This document shows, piece after piece, positions 1 to 12,799 of a stretch of 64,000 nt of DNA. Every line of letters starts with the position of its first letter. The first letter of the stretch is position 1. The stretch is from Prochilodus magdalenae. Taxonomy: Eukaryota; Chordata; Actinopteri; Characiformes; Prochilodontidae. The stretch is from positions 613,501 through 677,500 of the forward strand of contig JAMWET010000034.1 in NCBI GenBank assembly GCA_024036415.1, written 5' to 3'. The notes under the pieces were generated by a model. It searched no databases and was not told the origin of the DNA. It was given only the letters and a program-made list of their open reading frames with translations. The position numbers were made by a program, and so were the translations under genes.

Positions 1-66
1 GTCAGGGCAACGACAGGAGAGGAGCTCGATACTATTCATCTCATCCCGAGTGGAAACGGTTAAGGT
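1..66 (+). other. Possible exon end with splice donor
   Basis: The window opens with GC-balanced sequence ending AAG|GTGAGT at 66, a strong donor on the plus strand. Two frames are open across it, but no protein family is recognised. It could be an untranslated exon or chance. Nothing downstream on the plus strand looks like a matching exon. Confidence 0.15.
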
Positions 67-779
67 GAGTCAATGACAGAGGAGTGGGGGGTTACAGCAA
101 CAGCAGCAGGTCCACTGGGGATTTCCCTCCGCTCCTATTCAGAGGCTCGGGCCTGATCGATAGCGGACAGACATCGCTGATGCTGCAGTCTGACACAAGA
201 CGGAGACGATGGCGCTCAGTGCTCGAGCCTCCGCGTCTCCAGGTTCTCGGTCATGTCTTTACCTTTTTTGCTGATGTCTCACTTTTAGTACCTTTTCTTT
301 GATGTCTCTAATGAAAAATGGAAATGAGATTTTATGAACATCTCGCTGCCGGGGACGAGCGTGCAAATCTCTGACATTCTTTAAGTAATTTTTTGGGAAA
401 CTCCATTTCCACCATCATATTTAGATCGTTTATTGTACAGATACTGTTAATTTGTAACATTTCTGGGTTTGTAACATTTCTAACTTTTAGAAAACAGTAA
501 TGTCTGATGTATACCAGAGGACAAATTTAATTGGCATTGCTAAATGTTTATTATAAAAAGAAGAAAAGTGGTTTATAATGCAGTTTGCACTAAAATACGT
601 CCAATTTGAATTTATTAACTTTCTAATTTCTATTTACAGCAGTTTCTCATTACACATTGACACAGTAGCAGTTGCTTCATCAGGGAGATACCTTTTAAAA
701 ATATAAGACAGTATATAAAAACAGGCACTGCAGATACAGTCATAAAGTCAAGCTCAATGCTATAACATATATCTCAATG
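67..779. other. No recognised feature
   Basis: The 84-302 stretch is GC-richer with a short open frame that matches nothing I know; the rest is AT-rich. No gene supported. Confidence 0.5.
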
Positions 780-1110
780 CTGTATTATCCACTCATTCAT
801 CGTGCAGGGGGTGCTGAAGCCTATCCCAGTGCTCAGTGGGTGGAATGCATGAAGCACCATGAACAGGCTGCAAGTCCATCACAGGACAGACACACAGGCG
901 TACACAGTCAATCACACCTGTAGGGGCAATTTAGCATGTCCAATTCACCTGACTACATGTCCTTAGACTGTGGGAGGTAACCGGAGCACCCTGAGGGAAA
1001 CCCATCCAGACCCAGGGACATGCAAACTCCACACAGAAAACACCCTGGACCCCCTGGACAAGAATCAAACCCAGGCCCTTCTTTCTGTGAGGCAACATGG
1101 CTACAACCCA
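780..1110 (-). repeat. Common fish interspersed repeat (GGGATAGGCT/TGTGGGAGG type)
   Basis: Read on the minus strand it has the hallmarks of a very common teleost repeat: a region rich in ACTGTGGGAGG and ACATGCAAACTCCACACAGA on the plus strand, and CTGGGATAGGCTTCAGCACC near its minus-strand end. The short open frames in it are not genes. A detached tail of the same family lies at 3388-3480. Confidence 0.65.
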
Positions 1111-1522
1111 ACAACCACAGCACAAGCCTGCTCTTTGGAAGGAGGAGGCCTGAAATCTCGAAAACCAAGTCACTACATAAACAGCCCCTTAGGGAAACAT
1201 GGAAGAGCAGGATGGGATGAGCATCTGTGTCTGAGACTACTGTCCAGTAGGCTGAAATGATCTGGAACAACAAAAAATTGTTTTCTGTTGGACCAGTACA
1301 AAATGATACATAGAAGCATGGGTATTTGGAATTGTGGGTAGTCCATCAGAATGCAACTGGCAGAATCCTGACAGGGTGGTCAGGTTAACACACTGAGAGA
1401 CATACCATATTTTAGTCTGTAGCTGGGACTACTGACACTGTTACATCCACTGGTGGAATGGCACCACCACAGGACCACCCTCCACCAGATATTCTATAGG
1501 TGATGGACCAGCAGGAAGTGCC

Positions 1523-1640
1523 AACTCACTCACTCACTTGCTCACTCGCTCGCTCACTCGCTCACTCACTCACTCACTTGCTCACTCACTTGCTCACTCG
1601 CTCACTCGCTCACTCGCTCACTCACTCGCTCACTTACTCA
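1523..1640. repeat. (TCAC)n microsatellite with G and T variants
   Basis: About 29 tetranucleotide units of CTCA/CTCG/CTTG type run without a break. Confidence 0.95.
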
Positions 1641-2183
1641 TTTCCCCAGCAGTGAAATACAAGAAATGAAATTTTGATTTTGGTCAAAAATGAGAATGAA
1701 TGTATTTCATGTTATTTTTTTATTTTATGTAATCAATCATAGTAATTCCTAACATTCCAAAATCCATGCCGCCTTCAGCGAGGACATTTCTTTACACCTC
1801 TAAAGACAAGGATCCTGGAGAGGGACTGAGAACGTCTGACAGCAGCAGTGTGTCTAGAGGAAACAAGGCGCGGGCCAGAGAAGAAACAAAGCAACATCTG
1901 ATCGCCTTCGTCACATTACAAGATGAAGTGCCCCCCTCCCCCAAAAAAACAGCCCACTGTGAGGGGAGCGAGGGATGAGTTATGTTCTGGGCAGGACTTA
2001 AGAGCCTTTATCACTGAGACACCAGTGTCCCCGATGGAAGAGACGCAGGAATCTTATTCAATCAGTGTGTTGTTGCCCTCCGCCTCCCCGGTGTACGTCT
2101 GTCAGTCATGTCATTCGGTGTCTGCCGACAGATGCCAGGCACGCTCCAGCATCCACGCATTTCATCAGCACTGGGGGAGTTCA

Positions 2184-2248
2184 GCACACACACGCAAACA
2201 TCGCACTCACACCCACACACACGCACACACACCTACACACACACAAGG
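2184..2248. repeat. Impure (CA)n microsatellite
   Basis: CACACA runs are interrupted by CG, CT and CAAACA. Confidence 0.9.
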
Positions 2249-2667
2249 GCTTGTTCATTCCCTCCCTCTCAAAACCAGGCCAACCTGACAAACTGCGATG
2301 AACATACTGACATGCTGCAGAGATTACCACTACAAATGTTTTATGGTTTCAGATACGGACTTCCTCCATTTAAAAACCACCAGCCTGCTCAGGTATTCGC
2401 CACTATAGCTTCCATACGTCTATGGTAGAAGCTTTTAGCAGCACTCTGGCTCAATGTTGGCCTGTTCATCTTGGCAAACTGTCTCCTACTTCCTCAAGGT
2501 TACAAGGGTCTCTCTGATGAGCTCACAACTTCAAAGTCCTCCATGAATGTTTTAAGAAGTGAATGATGACGAAATGATTCGAGACAGGAAATTCCCCAAC
2601 CATGCAAGCACCAGACACAGATACCAGTCTGACTCTGATACCAGCCATGACTTACTCTTGCTGTATG

Positions 2668-3110
2668 TTTGAAGTTGCTGTCCTACTTCTCCTCAGATCC
2701 AGTTTCCATGTATATGTCCCGGTGCATTGCTACATTCATGCTTCCTTCAGTGATGTGTAATAGACTCAGCAGTGTTTTTAGCAAAGCAGCCCCACATCAT
2801 GCTGCCACCTTCGTGCTACTCTCTGGGTTTTGTGTTCTCGGGATCGCATACAACCCATGTTCTCTTGACATGTCGAGCTGTGTGCTGTGTTTGAGTCATC
2901 TGATCAATGTACTGTACATTGGATGCACACAGCTAATGAGTTCTGTATGGGGTTCAGTATTCTTATTGTTCTCTGTGCAGCTGTTGTTCCTGCTGCTTTC
3001 AGGTCAGCACAGGGCTTCTCTCTTACCTTCCTTATTGTCTGAAAGTGCACTGGGAAGTCTTGTGTGGAGCAGGGATGATTAGTGGTCGTTCCATGAACGT
3101 TCCATGAACA
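2668..3110 (-). pseudogene. Decayed Tc1-like transposase fragment
   Basis: The minus strand encodes GGSMMWGCFAKNTAES at 2770-2817, the GGGSxMxWGCF signature between the catalytic residues of Tc1-like transposases. In another frame it encodes DLKAAGTTAAQRTIRI (about 2960-3010), resembling the end of the DNA-binding region. The order and orientation are right for one element. The frame is broken several times and no terminal inverted repeat was identified, so it is a dead remnant. Confidence 0.6.
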
Positions 3111-3387
3111 CAGCAGCTGTAAAACAGGGATGTCTGAGGCCATTGTTATGGCTTTATAGCTTTTTCCATTGGAATGTTGTTGTTGAAATTTTCCCAATAC
3201 ATGGACAATAGACATAGTTACCAGCAAAAAGAGAAGACTCTGCTGGTTCAGTTTCACAGTCTGGTGAGTTGTAAGTGTTGTCTATTCTGTCTTAACTCTG
3301 CAGGGCGTGAGTCACATGACTGCTACAGAATACAATTATTTTAGGTTTCTATTTTTGTTATTATGTAATCGATTCAAATTTTTGTCT

Positions 3388-3480
3388 GATGAGAGCCGGG
3401 ATAGGCTCTATCACCCTCTGTGGCATATTAGGATAAGCAGTTTAGGCAATAAATGAATGAATGAATGAATAAATGAATGG
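3388..3480 (+). repeat. Interspersed repeat tail with (GAAT)n
   Basis: A GGGATAGGCTCTATCACCC block is followed by AGGATAAGCAGTTTAG and a GAAT array. It is the 3' tail of the family also seen at 780-1110 in the other orientation. Confidence 0.65.
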
Positions 3481-5082
3481 GTGAATTGATAAGCAGTGTA
3501 ATCAGTCACTTTGCTCAATACAAATATTCATAAACTAGCAGATATATTTGTTTATTTCTCGACACTCTGACTTGAGATTTAACCAACTGGGAAATTTTGG
3601 TTTTAGCAGGAATTTTGAATTTAGTTTGATAATCGACAAAAATTAAAGAATACATATACTGTCTTTTTTTTGTATTTCCAGTTAAATTAATAGATTTTGT
3701 TGATTATTTTACTGCATTTTTCTGATCTATTTTTATATTCTTAAGAATAGGGTATTCTTATACCTGCTCACTTCTATAGGTCTGTCCATCATGAATTTCC
3801 ACAATATTAAAAAAGTAACCACATTTTTTACTAACCACATTTTAAAACTGTAAAAAAAAAAAATAAATAAATCTAGATGCAAAACAATAATACGGCAAAA
3901 TAAATATATAAATTAGATACATATTGTTTGCACAACATATATGTATGGCAGAAATATAATATTGTGATGAAGACTATGTGTGGTATATCAGGATATTGTT
4001 TCAGACTCCTCATCAGCTGGAACTGTTAAGTGTATGCCTATAGAGTCTTTAAGATCACCAACAACATCCATTAAGTTAGGTGTATCTAAACTCTTAACTG
4101 ATGTCATATACCATTATCTTGTGTATGATCTACTCATAATTTCAGGAGACGGCAGTACAAAGCGCTCACATGATCTACGTTTTGAAAAAGGTGTGAAAAT
4201 AGATGATAATAAAAACAAAATGAAAACAGCTTGTATATGTGCTATTTCGAAATTCTCCCTCTTCCTTCAGCATTCCTCCCCCCACAATCAAATGTATGTC
4301 ATCAGATTAGAATTGAATTCAGAATTTTATTTTATTTTATTTTATTTTTTAGTCCTCCCAATGTTTACCCCAGCTGGTTTTGTCCTGACCACCAGCACCT
4401 TCCACGTTAAACACTAAATGCTTTGAGTGAGCTTGCCAAATGAATTACAGTTTGAGCGCTTGCCCAGATGTAGCTACTGGAGCAGAGAGGATCTGCTAGC
4501 CTGTATGGCAGTAATAATTTAATGTAGAGGAGCTGAATGAACCATGACACAGAGTGACTCAGCAGCGGGAAGATGAAAATCCAGCCACAAGAAATCAGAA
4601 GAGAGCCACGAGGTATGGCACCTAATTAACGCAAGGAAGAGGGGAGGGCGAGCAGCTAGAGGTCTAATTGAGCCAAACCCCAATTATTGTTTTACTCCAG
4701 AATCCCATCTCGGTGGCAGACCCGTAAAATTGAGAAACCTCAAAACTAGCTGGCTGCAGGGGAAAGAGTTATTTTTCCACCCCCCATCCCCCACCCACCC
4801 CCACCTTCGTTCAACCCTGTTCCCGTCCTCTCATCTCCTCTCCCCTGGAGAAAAATGATGGAACCCTTTCTCAAGGCCCTTAGGGGAGAACCTGTTGTTC
4901 CTGCAGGCTGAGCGAAGAAAACAGCCCAGGCTCTGCTGTAGAATCACTTCTTCAATCCAAAAGTGGGTGAGTGAGCCTCATGAAAAATATCTGCCAGACA
5001 AATTTTTTGCTATTCCAAAGCTGGCGAGCTGTGAAATTTGCTAAGGAGTTTAAAATATGAAAAATATGCGATGGGGGCACTC
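3481..5082. other. No gene; AT-rich then unique-looking sequence
   Basis: 3481-4430 is AT-rich with a (TTTTA)n run at about 4322-4351. 4430-4960 is unique-looking, contains several TAATT motifs, and could be conserved non-coding DNA, but I cannot show that. Confidence 0.45.
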
Positions 5083-5132
5083 CCTCTCTCCAGTGTCTCC
5101 TCTCCCTCTCCCTCTCCCTCTCCCTCTCTCTC
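5083..5132. repeat. (CTCTCC)n simple repeat
   Basis: A pyrimidine-only run of CTCTCC units, changing to CTCTCT. Its complement gives an Arg-Glu open frame that is not a gene. Confidence 0.9.
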
Positions 5133-6331
5133 ATTCATTCCAAAAATAGAGCCGCACAGCTATAAAGCCACTTAGTGGAGTTTGGAGCTACAGTTGGCAC
5201 AGAGTTGACCCTGTACTGTGATACATTGCCTGTCAAAAGACTGGAGACACCTATTATTGTAAAAGCTACTTCTGATTATCAGCAGAGGCCGTTTCATCAC
5301 TCACTCTGAGCAAGAACCTACTTTGACAGGAAGTAGCTATTTGACTGGCTGTCATTCTTGCATGCATGCATTGGGATATAAGCAGCATCCACACTGCGTA
5401 TATATACAGTATTATAGACTTATATATAAGTATATCCCTCAGCTGCACTGCTTTTCTTTGTTGTCTATGGAGCACCCCGCAATAGACAAGCACTCCTCCA
5501 GCCTGCACCAGGCACTTCGTATGTTTAAGCTGCTGTGGACCTGCATCCATCCAGAGCTGCATCCACAGCTGAACAAGCAATAACACAGGTTCCTTCTTTC
5601 TAGTCATCAGCACGGAGGAAACACTGGACTGTGCTGGTTTCAGTCAATCAAACCCGAATAACACACAATGCAAACAGAAGCTGGGCAGATGTTTTCTATT
5701 TACTAATATGTAGGGTATGCAGCTGTGCAGGAAAGTTTGGGAACTCTTTATAATTTTCCATATTTCTGAATAAAATTGAGAATTGAAAATTTTATCAGAT
5801 GTCACACGAGTCCTAGAAGTAGATACAGAGATCCAAATAAAACAAAACCATTAGACTTAGCAAAATGATTAAGTGTTACATATGCACGCGAACCTTCAGG
5901 ATTAGCAGGTCCTTTGAAGGTGAAATCATTAGCTGATGTATGGATCTCCACAGTAAGCATATCATCCAAGTTTCTTGATATCAACATTCCATTGTCGTCT
6001 CATTTATGTCTGTTAAAAGACGACTCTACTATTCAGCTTTCTATGATGCCATGTTAATTTTACACCTGCTAAAAAAATAAAAAATGACAGCTTCAGACTG
6101 CTCAACAGCTTCCAGCATTGAAGTTCTGGACATTAGCTTTTGGAATGTAGTTTTAATGGAATACCTCACAGTGAAGGTTAATACAGCCAAACAAACAGCC
6201 GCTAGTCATGGGATTACGGCAATATGATTCTTTTAACTTGAGCTATACGTTGTTCCCTGTCTGTCAGGCTGTTTACTCTGTACCGCTTTTCTTGTGATCT
6301 TGATCTGTGTGTATTCTTAGGAATATATGCT

Positions 6332-6478
6332 ACACTGTAAAAAGTGTTTCACTGGTCCAACCTAAAAATACAACAAGCCAATAAAAATTAAGGTTCCTTC
6401 AACCTCAACTCAACCCAGTTAAAGTAAAACTGATTCAGCTGCTTGTAACAAACTGAAGGAATTTTTTTTTTACAGTGT
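6332..6478. mobile_element. MITE with ACACTGTAAAAA termini
   Basis: The 147-bp unit begins ACACTGTAAAAAGTGTTTCA and ends TTTTTTTTACAGTGT, a terminal inverted repeat of about 13 bp, flanked by T/A. This end sequence is typical of abundant fish MITEs. It has no coding capacity. A sister copy starts at 6677. Confidence 0.65.
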
Positions 6479-6676
6479 TCCATTGCCATGTGCCCTTCCC
6501 CTTCCCCTTCCCCTGTTTGTTGGCTAAACACAATCAAAAGTTAGAGTCAGATGTTTTCAAACAATGGGATGGCGATCAGGCGTGAGCGGATGCCCTAATT
6601 TATTTGAAGAACCAGGATCTATCCAAGTCTGATCTTCACGACACATGTCTGTCAGGACCTCAGATGAACAGCTGTT

Positions 6677-6860
6677 GATACTGTAAAAAGCGCTTCACTG
6701 GGCCAACATAAAAACGAGTACGGTAATGAAACGATAAGGATGATTTGTTAAAAGCAAATGAATCAGGTTCATTCAACCTAAAAAGAGACTCTTCCTTTGA
6801 GGTGAGAAGATTAAAATGCAGTAGCTTGAAACAGTATTTTTTTGGGTTGCTTTTGTTGCA
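6677..6860. mobile_element. Second, degraded copy of the ACACTGTAAAAA MITE
   Basis: ATACTGTAAAAAGCGCTTCA and GGGCCAAC match the start of the copy at 6332 base for base with few changes. The right end is not clear. Confidence 0.5.
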
Positions 6861-7189
6861 GTGAAAGAGTTTAGCCTCCACAAATTCAGTCAGACAGATT
6901 GTGTCCAAAATGAAGAAATTCAAGACCATTATTACCCTCCCCAGGAGTGGTCAACCACGGCTTGTGGTTCTTGTGTTTCGTGACAGTAGAATTAGATTAT
7001 TAGGTAAATATGTAATATAATATTCCTGCTTTGCTGTACAAGAAAGCTTTCCTGAGTGCTCTAACGCACAGTTCAAACACAGGCTTAACAATAATCACTC
7101 CTAAACACTGAAATCCATGCATAACTGCCATATAACCATTATACTGGGTTGCAGACTGGAGCGGAACTGAGGAGAAAAGCTCATTTTAG

Positions 7190-8190
7190 ATTCATATATG
7201 ATCGACTGCCCTGCTGTTTCACAATACGGTATAAGTAGGCAGCAGATTTGGACGCTGGAGGAACTGGTGTTTTGGTTGATATTGTAGCATTTAGCCCTAT
7301 TGAAGCAGGACACACACCTTCTGCTCATACTGTAGACTCTAAATGCCTCGCCTCACACACGGAAGTGATACGTTAACAGAGCATTAAACTTAGGCTGTGT
7401 TGGAAACTGAAGGCAGTGGTATCTGTGCCTTGCAGCCTCCTTAGAAAACAGTGTTCTCCACTGTGTCAAAGCCCGTGCCTTCTCCAGATTTTCCCGTAAC
7501 CGACTCGCCACAAGTGCGGAGTAATAAGGCATGTGTATCACGGTGAAAGATTCATCTATGCCTCCCTCAGAAATCAGACAAACAGCGCTTTATACAGGCA
7601 TCAGACCCGGAGAAGACTGGCTGCCCGGCTGCCTGGCTGCCTTACAATGCTGTATAAGCAGGCAGCATTTATGTTTTAGACCCTGGCATCAACCATAGGC
7701 TGTGTTCAAACTGAAGGGCAGCTGCCTCAATGCCCCGCTGTCCCTTGTGTCAGTGCTTGTGCCTTCTGCAGGACAGAACTGGCTGCCTGGCTGCTTTAGG
7801 ATACTGTATAAGTAGGCCACATTTACGATGTTTCAAACACAGCCTATGTCTAGCTTCAGTGGTCGTCAGCCATAAGCTGTGCCCAAAACGCAACGGACCT
7901 GCCTCGACGCCGTGCAGTCTGTGCTGTCCCCTAAGTTGGTGCCTTAGAAGGCAGCGTTGTCCCTTGTGTCAGTCCTCATGTTTTCTGTTATTTATTTCCA
8001 GACCACATCAGTGCCGACACAGAGTATTATGGGATGTGTAAGGCAGTGCAGGACACTGCTTTCATAAAACAGCTGAACGGAAGAACTTCAACAGATTTGG
8101 ACAGGACTGGCTGCCTTGCTGCTTCAGAGTACTGTATAAGCAGGCAGCATTTACGATGTTTCAAATGCGGCCTATGTCTGGCTTGATTGG
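7190..8190. repeat. Degenerate local repeat, four copies of a CTGTATAAGCAGGCAGC motif
   Basis: The motif TACTGTATAAGCAGGCAGCA with flanking CTGGCTGCCTTGCTGCTT and, in later copies, ATTTACGATGTTTCAAA recurs near 7205, 7635, 7795 and 8130. Spacing is irregular and the copies differ, so this is an old, locally duplicated repeat. The open frames across it are not recognised as protein. Confidence 0.6.
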
Positions 8191-9399
8191 CCATCAGTGG
8201 TACACTTGCACTGCTCTCCCTGAACTCAGTATAAAAGTAAAATGAGGCCTCGCAGTAAGAACGCATGAAGAAAATAACTGCCGCCAAACAAATAACCCAG
8301 AATAAACTTTTACTGAATACGTTCTGAACCTGAGAACCCTAAGAAAAGCATCCTGTTTCTTTTTCAGAATGAGACACTGTCTGAATAGCCCCTAATGCTG
8401 TGATGGAGGTAGGCTTATTGCGTTAGCAATGAACAGTGCTGTTATTCCTGCCTGGAACGTTCAGTGCTGGACCGATGGCCAATGGAAAAAGCACTGTTCC
8501 AGTTTCCTGGTGCCAAAGGTCTAGGCACATTGTGTAGTTGAAAATGCCTTTAGATGAATATGAAGCTGTGTTGCAAAATACACCAGAACCAGAGGAGCAG
8601 GGTGGGTATTTAAAGATCTGCAGCTCAGCCCTGTTTGTTGCAGAAGTGTTTGGACAGATCATCCCAAACCTGTAGTACAATGTGCAATCACTACTTTCTT
8701 ATTTATTACTGTACATGTACATTTACACATCACACGATCAGAAACAATATCATGGATAATAACATAAAGAAACACAGTAACACATGCAGGTGTTTCCTCA
8801 GTAATAACATTATCAATCCCTCCACAGGTTTCCTCTCTCCTCACATCAGTCTACTCTATACGTCCTCTCTCTAATGTCCTGTTACAGTGGAACGTTTTAT
8901 CTACAGCTAACATTAGAAGCTGGATAGTGATTTTCTTCTTGCCTTAAACAAAAGGAGAAACAATACTCTGAACATAATCCATCAAACTAAACAGAGCATT
9001 CTATTCTGTGGCCTGATAAATACCGTTAGAGCTCTGCAGCCTGAAGGCCAACAAAACATCAGCTGACATTTTTCACATATAGCATTAAATAAATAAATAA
9101 ATTGTATTCTCCTCTAGCTATTAAGTTAAATAAATATGTCACTGTTACGTTTACAGTTACATGTATAGTGAACTTTTAAAAATACTTCCAGTCATAAGTT
9201 GCATACGTGGAGTAGACTGAAGACCCCTCTTGTTATAAACCACTTAAGTGGTGTTGGCAGGCCAATAAATAAATGAATAAATAAATAAATAAATAAACAA
9301 ACAGACCGCTTAAGTGAGCACGTACTAATAGATGTATATATTGAAATGCTTTGTTTTGGCACTTATACTGAGCAGCTTGTCTCTAGGTGTGAACGCTGG

Positions 9400-9692
<293 letters not shown>

Positions 9693-9764
9693 TTCAGGCA
9701 GTGTCTGAGCTTAAGACGAGTTTTAGACTCTAACCGTCTTGTACTAGCTAAGAAATATCTCAGC

Positions 9765-9820
9765 TGGAACACTAAGCACGGTTGTAGGTCGCTCTGCATT
9801 AGAGCATCTGCTAAATGTAA
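9765..9820 (-). repeat. Fragment of interspersed repeat (CATTTAGCAGATGCT type)
   Basis: GGTCGCTCTGCATTAGAGCA followed by TCTGCTAAATGTAAAT is the inverted form of the family seen at 22195-22420. Confidence 0.5.
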
Positions 9821-10507
9821 ATTTGACTTCACACACCCTTAGACATTTTCTCTTTTGCACTGTCCCACTCATGCACACTCTCTCTTGCTTTTCCTTCTAG
9901 AATCCCTCACTCCATCTCTGTCCCTCTCTGAGCTTTTGGGGTGAGAGGATGTGACCCTAAATGAAACCATGAATGATGAGAATGAGAAAGGCTGGTTCAA
10001 AAATATATTTGATGCTGTAGAATATTGATGCAGAAAGCCCAGGCCCCTAACCCAAGGTAAGAGTTCAAACTAAACTTTTAAAATAAAACATTACTAAACT
10101 AAGAAACTGTTTATATGAAAGACCCCAAACCAAGAGCCTTTAGGCACACCAGGCTAATGAAATGATGCAGGCCAAGACTGTCCACTTGTATCATAATCAG
10201 GAAAAGAACAAACAAAGGTAGAACTGAAATGATGTATTGGATCTCATCTGGTCATACTGGAGATGCACTGTAGCGAAAAGTCTAAATGGAATCCAGCCAA
10301 AGTTAATGATCTGTACATGAAACGCATGTTAATGCAACGTGTGCACAGGCTACTAGTTCCAGTTCTACTACACTGTCCACATACTCCAACTGGAATGTTC
10401 ATAGTGACCACAATAAACAACACTGCTAAATGCTAATATTGTTAGCATTAACTTCATAGCAAACTAACATCACCTTAGCAAACTCTTTTCAAAGTGATCC
10501 TTTTAAA

Positions 10508-11040
10508 CATACACTCGTCGTCAAATGAACAGTTGTACAAACAGTTGCACCCAGAAAGCATCAACCGCCAGGTATGAAACATTGTGTTCAAGGGCAACGC
10601 TCGACCGTGCATGTGATACAAGCAAGGAGAGGTCACAATTCTGCAAGCAGTGATGAGTCATCCTCTTAATGCCAGCACCATCGGCCTATCCCTTATGAAA
10701 CGATAATATATGGCAATGTATTGGAAAATATAGTGCAATATATTAAATAATATAATGTCATATATGGGAAAAAAGTGCATATATTTTGCATATATTTATG
10801 TAGTGATAAATATATAACAATATATTGTATAATACATAAGGAACAATATATTGTATGTATTGTAGTATAATATATATTTACTTATATATATATATTGTAA
10901 TATATTTCATTTTATATGTAATAGACATATGTATTTCTCCATATGTGTTTACATATATATATATATATATAGGCAAATATATATCTATATCTATATATCT
11001 ATATCTATATCTATATCTATATATATCTATATATATATAT

Positions 11041-11084
<44 letters not shown>

Positions 11085-11440
11085 GATAATATGTATAGTT
11101 TTATATATGTGAGAATATATACATATATTGCCACATGTATGTATGAAAATATTCTCACATATATAAAACTATATATATAATCATATATGTAACAGTCATG
11201 CTGTTACGATGACTGTCCTTAACACACAAGTCAGCGTCCCCCAAAACTGCAATGGTGTCGTGCCAGATCGTCATGGAGTGACTCTTCATCTTCAGTGACG
11301 AGTCTTGCTTTTGTCTTGGTGGAGAAGATGAAAAGACGATGCCGAGACGTCTAGCATGTTGTGTTGTGGTCCAACACCATACTGAGAGACACTACTTCTG
11401 TATGTGTATCTCAATAAATATTGTCCATATGACTCTGAAT
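10508..11440 (+). mobile_element. Tc1-like element, family F, copy 1, interrupted by an AT-rich element
   Basis: The left end starts ACACTCGTCGTCAAA with TTGCACCCAGA inside, matching the end of another copy at 53888. After the insertion it resumes at about 11200 and encodes FSDESCFCLGGEDE (11295-11336), the motif holding the first catalytic Asp of Tc1-like transposases. The right part (GAGAGACACTACTTCTGTAT) also matches the 53.9 kb copy. Stop codons and the insertion make it non-functional. Confidence 0.65.
10694..11198 (+). mobile_element. Palindromic AT-rich element, copy 1
   Basis: About 500 bp of extreme AT content lies inside the Tc1-like copy. Its 10735-10960 part is near-identical to the reverse complement of 16905-17125, including the irregular CATATATGGGAAA and TAGACATATGTATTTCTCCA blocks, so it is a real dispersed unit and not only simple sequence. 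Its right end is a hairpin: AGTTTTATATATGTGAGAAT at about 11096 and its complement ATTCTCACATATATAAAACT at about 11151. The short Ile/Tyr-rich frames are not genes. Confidence 0.65.
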
Positions 11441-11444
11441 GTAT

Positions 11445-12405
11445 CATTAATTGTTCCTGGTAATCTTTATCGCCCTTCTTTCTGGATGCAACTGTTGTTT
11501 TGATGATGAGTGTATTAAGCAACATGTCAAAATACCTATTCCAGATTCTAGTCCACTAATTGGTCAGGAATAGTCGTTGGTGCCCAAAATATCTCCGAAA
11601 TATGGAGAACCAGTGTATAATGGTGAATAACTGAAACTGATGCAAAAGAAGGGCTAACTACCAAATGTCCATCAATATCTGTGACAGGCATGCCACAACA
11701 CCTGTCACTGTTACCTCAAAGACATCTGATGCAACAACGATCATTCACGACCTTCTACAGCTGTTTTATCACAGCATGGCAGCTGAAATGATCCTGAGGA
11801 GAATATACAGAGAGCTTGTTGTGGGCTCTTCTGGTCTTTTATTAAAGTTTTGGGTCTTCTGTATCGTCATAAGGCATGACTTTTTCAAGATTTTGAAATA
11901 TCTTTTGCTTTTATAGCATACAGTACATTTCAGTTTCAGTAGAATGACAGTTGGTATGCAAGTGCCGCTGCTACAATATGACTTAAGATATTCATGAATT
12001 TGTCCACCAAATAATAAAACTTGCGGACGCTTCCATTCTGTTTACTGAGATTCAACATTCTCCACATTTTTATATTCTAAGTGGTTCGTCTTTGCTGTCA
12101 AACCGCGATCAGAAGAAAAATCGAAGTGTCACACTGTCCTTGTCCCCTTAAATGTCCTCTCTGACATGTTGCTTTCAGCCTTTTATACACAGGTTTATTT
12201 GCATCACCTGCTGCCCATACTAACTGCTAAAGCCACTTAGCTTCAGGGCTGCTGAAATGACTGTTCAGCTTAAAGAGGCATTAAGGAGACACTGTCATTA
12301 GTTAACCCTTAGAAGTCATAGCTATCGTAATTAACTGCCAGCTGCAAATAGTGTTTATTTATAGCCCTCATACTATATTATAAGATGATGATACTTTTTC
12401 TGGCA
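11445..12405. other. No recognised feature
   Basis: Unique-looking intronic sequence. Short open frames at 11665-11916 and elsewhere match nothing known. Confidence 0.5.
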
Positions 12406-12409
12406 CTGC

Positions 12410-12782
12410 TTATACGCTGACGAAGCGGTACATTATGACCAACATGCCGAACATGCTGTTGGTCCTCCTTGTGCTGCCAAAACAGCTCTGACCCACTGAG
12501 GCTTGGACTCTGTAAGACCTCTGAAGGTGACCTGTGGTATCGGCGTCCAAGACGCTACCAGCATATCTTATAAGTCCTCTAAGTTGCAGTTTGGAGCCAC
12601 CGCTGATCCAGCACATCCTACTGATGCTGTATAGGATTCATCTGGGGGATCTGAAGGTCAGAACGACACCTTAAACACTTCATCATGTTTCTCAATTCAT
12701 TCTTGAACAATGTGTGCAATGTGGAAAGAAGCAGTATCCTACTGAAACTGAACACTACCATTGGGCAATACCATGCTGCCAT
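12410..12782 (-). pseudogene. Tc1-like transposase C-terminal remnant, family D
   Basis: On the minus strand the 12440-12530 segment encodes FRGLTESKPQWVRAVLAA, the terminal region of a common fish Tc1-like transposase. Upstream (12620-12740) are decayed counterparts of the NSPDLNPIEHLWDVLD segment: IPQMNPIQHQ, a stop, then DVLDQ. The catalytic Glu position has become Gln and there are frameshifts. The N-terminal two thirds is absent; the fragment is cut near 12782. Confidence 0.75.
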
Positions 12783-12799
12783 GGTCTCTTTTCGGCCGC

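Larger units (their letters stand above)
1111..2667. other. Two short-tandem-repeat tracts, otherwise no recognised feature
   Basis: The stretch includes a (CACT)n/(CGCT)n tract at 1523-1640 and an impure (CA)n tract at 2184-2248. Open frames across the CA tract are low-complexity artefacts. Confidence 0.6.
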
